A stretch of DNA of 7,305 bases from NCBI GenBank assembly GCA_016868485.1, contig VGGT01000094.1, positions 1 through 7,305 of the forward strand. The letters are read 5' to 3'. The notes beneath the pieces were generated by a model, which was given only the letters and a program-made list of their open reading frames with translations, was not told the DNA's origin and searched no databases. Within the stretch, counting starts at the first letter, position 1. Each line of letters opens with the position of its first letter. This DNA is from Bacteroidota bacterium. Its GTDB lineage: Bacteria > Bacteroidota > Bacteroidia > UBA7662. The translations under genes and the position numbers were made by a program. Shown piece after piece: positions 1 to 4,747 of this stretch.

Positions 1-798
1 ATGAACCCCGAGCCGGAGTATTTCGACATGAACCGGCAGGCATGGAACCTAAAGACCGACGTCCACTTGCGGTCGGATTTCTACCGTCACGATGCGTTCT
101 TGAAGGGTGCTTCATCGCTTAATCCCATCGAATGCCATCTTTTGGGCGATCTGGATCAACGCAGCGTACTGCATCTGCAGTGTCACTTCGGACAAGACAC
201 CTTGTCGTTGGAGCGACTGGGCGCGCAGGTTACTGGGGTAGACCTGTCCGACCGCGCCATCGACACGGCGCGCGCCACAGCAACAGATCTCGGTTCATCG
301 GCCGAATTCATCTGCTGCAACCTCTACGACCTTCCCCAGCACCTCAACCGCAGCTTCGATATGGTATTCACCAGCTATGGCACCATTGGGTGGCTCCCCG
401 ACCTTAAGCGATGGGCCGCGGTGGTGAGCCATTTTCTAAAACCTGGGGGCCGTTTCATCATGGTCGACTTCCATCCCGTGGTTTGGATGTTCGACAATCA
501 GTTCGGATCAGTCGCCTACCGCTACTTCAACTCCGGGCCCATCATCGAAACAGAGCAGGGCACCTATGCCGACCCAAGCGCCGATTTGGTACAGACCAGT
601 GTGACCTGGAACCACAGCCTTTCTGAGCTCATGGGCAGCCTTCTACAGCATGGCCTCCACATTCAGTCGTTCAACGAATTCGACTACTCGCCCTATCCCT
701 GCTTCCAACATGCGGTGGAGGTGGCCCCCGGAAAGTACCAAATCAAGCACCTGGGCGATCAAATTCCGATGGTCTATGCACTCACCGCCTCCAAATAG
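1..798 (+). CDS. Class I SAM-dependent methyltransferase
   Basis: This 265-residue protein is predicted to be a soluble cytoplasmic methyltransferase that moves a methyl group from S-adenosylmethionine to an unidentified, probably small, substrate. The SAM-binding Rossmann core is visible: motif I at residues 56-65 (VLHLQCHFGQ, a Gly-poor variant usual in this subfamily), the acidic ribose-binding end of strand beta-2 at 78-82 (TGVDL), a motif IV region at 117-131 around SFDMVFTSYGTIGW, and the post-core LKPGGRFIMVDFHP at 146-159. The N-terminus (aligned Trp15, His22 and FY at 27-28, then NPIE at 41-44) fits my recollection of Bacteroidota members of this family. It has no signal peptide or membrane segment. 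The ATG is the first base of the window, so an upstream start cannot be excluded; Met10 is an alternative, but the longer form has the family-like N-terminus. The RNA methyltransferase gene follows 56 nt downstream on the same strand, so the two may be co-transcribed. The substrate is unknown. Confidence 0.88.
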   Translation: MNPEPEYFDMNRQAWNLKTDVHLRSDFYRHDAFLKGASSLNPIECHLLGDLDQRSVLHLQCHFGQDTLSLERLGAQVTGVDLSDRAIDTARATATDLGSSAEFICCNLYDLPQHLNRSFDMVFTSYGTIGWLPDLKRWAAVVSHFLKPGGRFIMVDFHPVVWMFDNQFGSVAYRYFNSGPIIETEQGTYADPSADLVQTSVTWNHSLSELMGSLLQHGLHIQSFNEFDYSPYPCFQHAVEVAPGKYQIKHLGDQIPMVYALTASK

Positions 799-854
799 TT
801 CGACGGCCAACAAATAGCTTGTAATCAATGGATAGGCTTCCCTACCTTTAACGC

Positions 855-2030
855 GTGTCGATATTTGAAACCCCAGCCGAATTGGTCATCAGCTGCTACA
901 AGCGATTAGGCCCATTTTTAGAACAAGAATTACGGGCGCTCGGCTACGAGCCGTCCTATGCCAGCGACAGTATGGTGCGTGTGCCAGGAACGGCTGCCGA
1001 TGCCATGCTCCTCAACATGAAGCTGCGCACGGCCAGCCAAATCATGTACCCCTTGTTGCAGTTCGATGCGCAAGATCCCGAGCAGGTATACCAGGCCCTC
1101 AAGCGTTATCCATTTGAGCGCCTGCTGCAGCCTGAGGGCTATTTTTCGGTGCGTTCCCATGTCAAGCACCCCAGTGTCAACAACCCCATGTTCATCAATA
1201 TGCGGGTGAAGGACGCCGTAGTGGACCGCATGCGCGAGAAAACCAACCGGCGCCCCAACACCGGCTCCGATTACAGCGGCGCGGTGCTGCATTTGTATTG
1301 GGTAGGCGATCAAGCCACGCTGTTTGCTGACACCTCCGGCGAAACCATCGCCCGCCACGGATACCGCATGCATCCGGGCAAAGCCCCTCTGCTCGAAAGC
1401 ATTGCCTCGGCCATGCTGTTGGCCACCGACTGGGAAGCCAGCCAACCCCTGCTCAACCCGATGGGCGGCGTGGGCACCTTAGCCATCGAAGCGGCCTGCA
1501 TGGCCACCCAACGATACCCGGGCTTGTATCGCCGCCGTTATGCCTTCCAGCATTTGCAGGGCTACAACGAACTGGATTACATTGATGCCTTGCTCGATCT
1601 CGAAGACCTGGTGCAGGAAGTCGATATACCCAAGATTGTTGTGAACGACCACGACACCCGCATGCTGAGTTTTGCCCTACACAATGCCGAAAAGGCAGGG
1701 GTGCGGCCGTACATCAATACGGTGGGGGGCGATTTCCGCGCAATCAAAATACCCGATTCTGCGGGCTGGGCCTTGCTGAATCCCGAATATGGCGAGCGTT
1801 TGGGCGAAGAAGAACAACTGGCCGGCGTATATGCCGACATGGGCCACTGGATGAAGCACAGCCTGCCCGGCTGGAAGGTGGGCATCGTGTCGGGCAACCT
1901 CGACCTACTGGGCAAAATAGGCCTGAAGGCCGACCGGCGCATCCCACTCTACAACGGCCGGATCGACAGCCGCTTTTGTTTATACAGCATGTATGCAGGC
2001 AGCAAAAGAGCGCCTACATCCGACAATTGA
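855..2030 (+). CDS. THUMP-domain class I SAM-dependent RNA methyltransferase (RlmL N-terminal/TrmN-like)
   Basis: This 391-residue protein resembles the rRNA/tRNA guanine-N2 methyltransferases related to the N-terminal half of RlmL. Residues 10-30 (start VISCYKRLGPFLEQEL) form the usual ferredoxin-like opening, about 45-160 the THUMP RNA-binding domain, and about 170-380 the Rossmann methyltransferase domain. Family landmarks include RHGYR at 167-171, GTLAIEAA at 207-214, VNDHD at 263-267, GGDF at 291-294 and SGNLDLLGKIGLKADRR at 346-362. Two key motifs are altered: motif I reads NPMGGVGT (201-208) where DPxCGSGT is usual, and the catalytic motif IV reads NPEYGER (309-315) rather than NPPYGER. 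I cannot say whether this is normal for the lineage or a loss of activity. The start is GTG: an in-frame TAA at 849-851 rules out anything upstream, the first ATG is Met40, and residues 1-40 are needed for the fold. No Shine-Dalgarno is seen. The stop lies exactly where AT-rich sequence begins. The exact target nucleotide is not predictable. Confidence 0.87.
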   Translation: MSIFETPAELVISCYKRLGPFLEQELRALGYEPSYASDSMVRVPGTAADAMLLNMKLRTASQIMYPLLQFDAQDPEQVYQALKRYPFERLLQPEGYFSVRSHVKHPSVNNPMFINMRVKDAVVDRMREKTNRRPNTGSDYSGAVLHLYWVGDQATLFADTSGETIARHGYRMHPGKAPLLESIASAMLLATDWEASQPLLNPMGGVGTLAIEAACMATQRYPGLYRRRYAFQHLQGYNELDYIDALLDLEDLVQEVDIPKIVVNDHDTRMLSFALHNAEKAGVRPYINTVGGDFRAIKIPDSAGWALLNPEYGERLGEEEQLAGVYADMGHWMKHSLPGWKVGIVSGNLDLLGKIGLKADRRIPLYNGRIDSRFCLYSMYAGSKRAPTSDN

Positions 2031-2059
2031 ATTAAGTGTCTGGCTAATTTGTATATTTG
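2026..2059 (+). promoter_or_regulatory. Bacteroidota-type promoter for the MNT/HEPN cassette
   Basis: TATATTTG at 2052-2059 matches the -7 consensus TAnnTTTG exactly. ATTG at 2026-2029 is a near match to the -33 TTTG, with a 22-nt spacer, at the long end of the accepted range. Transcription would start near 2066, about 11 nt before the ATG at 2077. The -33 element overlaps the stop region of the RNA methyltransferase gene, so the cassette seems to carry its own promoter. This is a motif call only. Confidence 0.5.
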
Positions 2060-2072
2060 ACAAAATTCAAAT
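2055..2072. promoter_or_regulatory. Candidate operator: short inverted repeat over the promoter
   Basis: ATTTGA at 2055-2060 and TCAAAT at 2067-2072 are perfect 6-bp inverted arms around a 6-nt centre. They overlap the -7 element and the predicted transcription start, where a repressor would block transcription. Toxin-antitoxin operons are commonly autoregulated, so this is a plausible operator. Repeats this short also occur by chance in AT-rich DNA. Confidence 0.25.
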
Positions 2073-2076
2073 TGAC

Positions 2077-2391
2077 ATGGATAGGTTGTCAACACTAGAA
2101 AGAATTACAAGAACGATTCATGAGAAAGATCCCCTTGCCGTAGCCTATTTGTTTGGGTCAAGAGCAAGAGGTAATTTTAGACCCGATTCGGACTGGGACA
2201 TTTTGATTCTAATTAATGATTCAAAAGTCACTAATGAAATTGAGGATAGTTTTCGAGAAGATTTATATGATATCGAATTGGAGTCAGGCCAAGTGATTTC
2301 AACTTTTGTCTATTCAAAAGATTATTGGAAGAACACATTGATCTTTTCACCACTTTATAAGAATGTCACAAGAGAGGGAATTCGTTTATGA
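2077..2391 (+). CDS. Minimal nucleotidyltransferase (MNT) domain protein, likely antitoxin of an MNT/HEPN pair
   Basis: This 104-residue protein is a stand-alone Pol-beta-superfamily nucleotidyltransferase. The signature GSx10DxD is intact: Gly27-Ser28 (in YLFGSRARG), then Asp39-x-Asp41 (SDWDILIL), the two metal-binding carboxylates. Asp65 in LYDIELE is the likely third. In characterised MNT/HEPN (MntA/HepT-type) systems the MNT protein neutralises the HEPN RNase by transferring AMP to it, and all residues for that chemistry appear present here. The frame is open upstream to an ATG at 1993, but that lies inside the RNA methyltransferase gene. Met at 2077 is preferred because it follows the predicted promoter and because the MNT fold starts only a few residues later. 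The stop overlaps the HEPN start by 4 nt (ATGA), pointing to translational coupling. The sequence is much more AT-rich than the preceding gene, suggesting horizontal acquisition. Whether this pair is an active toxin-antitoxin system is inference. Confidence 0.87.
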   Translation: MDRLSTLERITRTIHEKDPLAVAYLFGSRARGNFRPDSDWDILILINDSKVTNEIEDSFREDLYDIELESGQVISTFVYSKDYWKNTLIFSPLYKNVTREGIRL

Positions 2392-2777
2392 CTATTTCCA
2401 ATAGAGAGGATTACATAAGGTACAGATTTCATAGAGCCGAGGAATCATATGAAGAGGCATTGATTCTTGCAAACGAGGATAGATGGAATGCGGTGATAAA
2501 TCGTTTGTATTATGCATGCTTTTATGCAGTGATTGCTTTGTTGCTTAATAATAATATCGAGACCCAGACTCATGATGGAGCAAGAACTCAATTTGGCTTG
2601 CATTTCATAAAGACAGGAAAAATTAAAAAGGAATTCGGTGTTTTATTTTCCAAATTATTCGACTTTAGACAAAAAGGAGATTATGGGGACTTATTTGACT
2701 ATGATGAAGAATTGACTAGGCCTCTAATTGAAAAAGTTAAAAATTTCATAGATGAGATAAGGCTACATCTAGCCTAA
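2388..2777 (+). CDS. HEPN domain protein (UPF0332-like), likely toxin partner of the MNT protein
   Basis: This 129-residue, mostly alpha-helical protein matches the UPF0332-type HEPN family. Visible landmarks are: an opening helix RYRFHRAEESYEEALIL (11-27); the core NRLYYACFYAV (38-48); THDGARTQFGLHFIKTGKI (61-79), the usual stretch after the core helix; and FRQKGDYGD (93-101). HEPN toxins are metal-independent RNases using an R-x4-6-H motif. Here Arg39 is present, but the position expected to hold His is Tyr46 (R-x6-Y). I recall Tyr at this place in other UPF0332 members, so it may be a real subfamily trait, but it leaves RNase activity uncertain. Tyr46 or the neighbouring Tyr41/Tyr42 could also be AMP-acceptor candidates for the MNT partner; that is speculation. 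No signal peptide or membrane segment is seen. The gene overlaps the MNT gene by 4 nt and is very AT-rich (17 G/C of 60 at 2641-2700), a sign of transfer. Confidence 0.85.
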   Translation: MTISNREDYIRYRFHRAEESYEEALILANEDRWNAVINRLYYACFYAVIALLLNNNIETQTHDGARTQFGLHFIKTGKIKKEFGVLFSKLFDFRQKGDYGDLFDYDEELTRPLIEKVKNFIDEIRLHLA

Positions 2778-2881
2778 GACACCAACAAGCTTAGTTTGGC
2801 TTATTTGAGTATTGATTATCGGGGTTTCTATGCCAATTTATTGTTGAATGACAAATTTTGGTTAGCAAAATCAAACTGCGC

Positions 2882-2914
2882 TTGCGTGCCTGCCGTTAAT
2901 CAAGCGTAAATTTG
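2882..2914 (+). promoter_or_regulatory. Promoter-like motif in the convergent gap
   Basis: TAAATTTG at 2907-2914 is an exact TAnnTTTG match, with TTG at 2882-2884 after a 22-nt spacer, the same spacing as the MNT/HEPN promoter. Transcription would start near 2920, at the base of the hairpin at 2921-2951. There is no plus-strand gene downstream, so it would drive a small RNA or an antisense transcript into the HIT gene. The -33 match is weak and chance is a real possibility. Confidence 0.25.
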
Positions 2915-2920
2915 TGATAT

Positions 2921-2951
2921 TTTTACCCTTGTTTTAGCAACAAGTGTAAAA
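2921..2951. repeat. Inverted repeat / hairpin with 13-bp arms
   Basis: Left arm TTTTACCCTTGTT (2921-2933) and right arm AACAAGTGTAAAA (2939-2951) are reverse complements at 12 of 13 positions, around the 5-nt loop TTAGC. It is unlikely to be a normal intrinsic terminator, because the stem is AT-rich, begins with T and ends with A, and no T-run follows on the plus strand. It could be the 5' hairpin of a small RNA, a repeat-element end, or a bidirectional 3'-end structure for the convergent genes. Confidence 0.6.
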
Positions 2952-3108
2952 CGTACACCTGACCCCGTGTCGAAGAATTCGACCAATGAGTGTGTAGCTC
3001 TTCCCAAACTTCGGTCAACTGTTGCGTTCCTAAAGTGATTTTCTCCAATGAATGAGAGGCTGATGCAGGGGTGCAACAGAATCACTGACTTTGTTTCGGA
3101 ATAGTCAA

Positions 3109-3492
3109 TTAAGGATAGTTGCGCTTGTGGGGAATCACTCCGCGTACGCCGCCACGGGCTTCGTCGACATCGCCACCGTAGCGTGGAATTAGGTGGATGT
3201 GCACATGGGGTACGGTCTGCCCCGCGGCCTCGCCCACGTTGATGCCCACATTATAGCCATCGGGATTGTATCGTTCGGCAAGAATCGCTTGCACGCGTTG
3301 CAGCAGTGCTGTACAGGCCGACTGCTCAGCGGCATTAAGCGCGAAATAATTGGCGACATGCCTTTTGGGTATGATTAAAACGTGGCCAGGGTTCACCGGA
3401 AACAAGTCATAGAGGGCGAATGCCAAGTCCGTTTCGGCAATCGGCTCGCGGCCTGTGGGTTGACTACAAAACGGACACGCTACATTTTCCAT
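3109..3492 (-). CDS. HIT-family protein (histidine-triad nucleotide hydrolase)
   Basis: This 127-residue protein is a cytoplasmic histidine-triad enzyme. The active-site triad HVHIHLIPR is complete at residues 96-104 (His96, His98, His100), where the central His attacks the alpha-phosphate of AMP-containing substrates. The N-terminal CPFC (Cys6, Cys9) with His45 (PKRHV) and His96 fits the zinc site of many bacterial HIT proteins. Other landmarks are PGHVLIIPKRH (35-45) and NVGINVGEAAGQTVPHVH (81-98). Length is normal for the family, whose members cleave Ap4A-like dinucleotides, adenosine phosphoramidates or other AMP conjugates; the substrate here cannot be told. Its ATG lies inside the last codons of the upstream HNH gene, overlapping by 13 nt in another frame, so translation is probably coupled. 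Composition is GC-rich like the chromosomal genes (39 G/C of 60 at 3181-3240), unlike the HNH gene, suggesting that HIT is resident and the HNH gene arrived upstream. No clear terminator follows. Confidence 0.92.
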   Translation of the reverse strand: MENVACPFCSQPTGREPIAETDLAFALYDLFPVNPGHVLIIPKRHVANYFALNAAEQSACTALLQRVQAILAERYNPDGYNVGINVGEAAGQTVPHVHIHLIPRYGGDVDEARGGVRGVIPHKRNYP

Positions 3493-4634
3493 TCTTCAAA
3501 TCCTCGTTGATTGATGAGATATCGGCAACTTTCTTTTAACTGATCGATGCCGGTTTGTTGCCATTCTTCCTCTTCTGAGCGGAGATTGCCCCATTCAGTA
3601 TCCGATTTCTTATGGCCCAAAAGTGCCATTTGAATTTCCTTCATGAACCGCGTTGATTGATTTTTATGCATCAATTTCCAATACAATAGGATAAGTTCCT
3701 GGCGTCGGTCAATACTATCTGGCGATGGAATTTTATCTCTTTTTTTCGAGTTAATGCTTGGTTGCGTAGGGAGCAGGTTCCAAAGATCGTTGTTTTTCCA
3801 AACGGAGAAGGGGATCATGTGGTCGACCGCGTAGCTGTTTATTTTTTTCCCGGACCAAACGCAGTAAACACGGCCTTCACGCTTTAGTATGTCCTCGTAT
3901 AATCTTTTAGATGCTTTGATTTCGCGTTCGGTAATGGGGCTCTTCAACACTTCATCCATTACCTGATGTATAGATAGTTGGCGGCCAGACGCGGAAACAG
4001 AAAACTCAGCCCATTTCACCAAAATGGAATCCTTTCCGTTGATGAAACTGCCGAGAATTTTAAATGCTTCGTAATAATCGATTGGAATAGAAAATGTCCC
4101 CAAATTCATGATGAGGTATTCGCGGTCTATTGATGCACACAAACGAGCCCTTTTGCCTTTTTCAAAATGGAAAATGGAATAGTATTGCTGAGTCATTGAA
4201 TAGCCAATGTGCTTCATGGGCATCATAACAATAGTATCTCTGATCTCGTGGATGAGCTTCTCAAAATCCGCCTGAAAATCTGAGGGTAGTCCCTTGCCTC
4301 TTAAGTCGTTGTAGAACGCTGAAAATCCACCATGCTTGCTGTATTTCTGGATGAAATGTTCAAATCGTATCTGAAATCGTAGTTTTTTTCCAGCACCGTT
4401 GATTTGTGGAATAAAAAGTTGATTGTCAATATCAAAAATGGGATAGTAGTAAAGAATCCACTTTTCGACCAAGAGACCCAACGGCATATAAGCCCTACCA
4501 TTGCGTAACTCGATGAAGGGGGAGTTGTCTTGTATGATGTCAATGACACCCCTGAGTAGGGCAAACTTGTAGGTGGTTGATTTACTATCGCGTTCTAGGA
4601 TCGTGCTGATGCCCGAAAAGACGGCTGGGTTCAT
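3480..4634 (-). CDS. HNH endonuclease domain protein, possible defence nuclease
   Basis: This 384-residue protein ends in an HNH (beta-beta-alpha metal) nuclease module at about 250-305: RVYCVWSGKKI (255-265), AVDHMIPFSVW (269-279) with the catalytic Asp271-His272, then NDLWNLLPT (282-290) with the structural Asn286, and NSKKRDKIP (295-303), where Asn295 takes the final position. The first zinc-knuckle pair is degenerate: Cys258 is present, but the second Cys is replaced by Ser261, so this is probably a zinc-free HNH. Residues 1-240 are not a domain I can name. They begin with ILERDSKSTTYKFALLRGV (12-30), an opening I recall from unannotated HNH proteins, and may recognise DNA or sense a trigger. 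The C-terminal 305-384 is helical and charged. It starts at ATG 4634, 76 nt past the upstream terminator, and overlaps the HIT gene by 13 nt. It is AT-rich (26 G/C of 60 at 3721-3780). A restriction or anti-phage role is inference; a homing-type nuclease is less likely, as no interrupted gene is seen. Confidence 0.82.
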   Translation of the reverse strand: MNPAVFSGISTILERDSKSTTYKFALLRGVIDIIQDNSPFIELRNGRAYMPLGLLVEKWILYYYPIFDIDNQLFIPQINGAGKKLRFQIRFEHFIQKYSKHGGFSAFYNDLRGKGLPSDFQADFEKLIHEIRDTIVMMPMKHIGYSMTQQYYSIFHFEKGKRARLCASIDREYLIMNLGTFSIPIDYYEAFKILGSFINGKDSILVKWAEFSVSASGRQLSIHQVMDEVLKSPITEREIKASKRLYEDILKREGRVYCVWSGKKINSYAVDHMIPFSVWKNNDLWNLLPTQPSINSKKRDKIPSPDSIDRRQELILLYWKLMHKNQSTRFMKEIQMALLGHKKSDTEWGNLRSEEEEWQQTGIDQLKESCRYLINQRGFEEWKM

Positions 4635-4638
4635 GTTC

Positions 4639-4701
4639 TATTGAAATATCTTTTCGACGGGTGTTCTCGTAATGGACACGCTAAAATAACCAATTTCAAT
4701 A
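4639..4701. repeat. Separated inverted repeat upstream of the HNH gene
   Basis: TATTGAAAT at 4639-4647 and ATTTCAATA at 4693-4701 are perfect 9-bp reverse complements separated by 45 nt. They fill the space between the HNH start codon (4634) and the upstream terminator, which is the promoter region of the HNH-HIT pair. They could be paired binding sites for a regulator or a long-loop leader structure. No good -33/-7 promoter was found here. Such a pair could be chance in AT-rich DNA. Confidence 0.35.
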
Positions 4702-4710
4702 ATCCCCCAT

Positions 4711-4738
4711 AAAAAAAGGAGGGCGTTGGCCCTCCTTT
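4711..4738 (-). terminator. Rho-independent terminator of the glutamine synthetase gene
   Basis: AAAGGAGGGC (4715-4724) and GCCCTCCTTT (4729-4738) form a perfect 10-bp stem with a GTTG loop. Read on the minus strand, the stem is followed by a run of T (complement of the A-run at 4711-4717). It begins 9 nt past the glutamine synthetase stop codon and should separate that gene from the HNH-HIT pair, which would then need its own promoter. On the plus strand no comparable T-run follows. Confidence 0.93.
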
Positions 4739-4747
4739 GTGAAGCTG

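Larger units (their letters stand above)
2778..3108. other. Convergent intergenic region without a credible gene
   Basis: These 331 bases lie between the ends of the convergent HEPN and HIT genes. I see no gene and no strong intrinsic terminator for either neighbour. Contents are: an exact -7-like TAAATTTG at 2907-2914; a 13-bp-arm hairpin at 2921-2951; a second small hairpin, GTCGAA/TTCGAC at 2969-2974 and 2978-2983; and between them CGTACACCTGACCCC (2952-2966), a string of the type I recall beside dispersed repeats. The minus strand is open for 61 codons (2900-3085), but the peptide shows no recognisable domain. A decayed mobile element or dispersed repeat is possible. Confidence 0.6.

Noticed and set aside
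819..850. Possible promoter (TTG, 21-nt spacer, TACCTTTA) before the RNA methyltransferase gene
   Set aside because: The -7 element lacks the final G, and transcription would start at or after the GTG start codon, so it is probably not functional.
1993..2076. A 28-codon upstream extension of the MNT gene
   Set aside because: It runs inside the end of the RNA methyltransferase gene and across the predicted promoter, and adds nothing to the MNT fold; the ATG at 2077 is better.
2771..2801. Possible terminator after the HEPN gene (CTAAG at 2774-2778 with CTTAG at 2790-2794)
   Set aside because: The stem is only 5 bp, with an 11-nt loop and no proper T-run; too weak to call.
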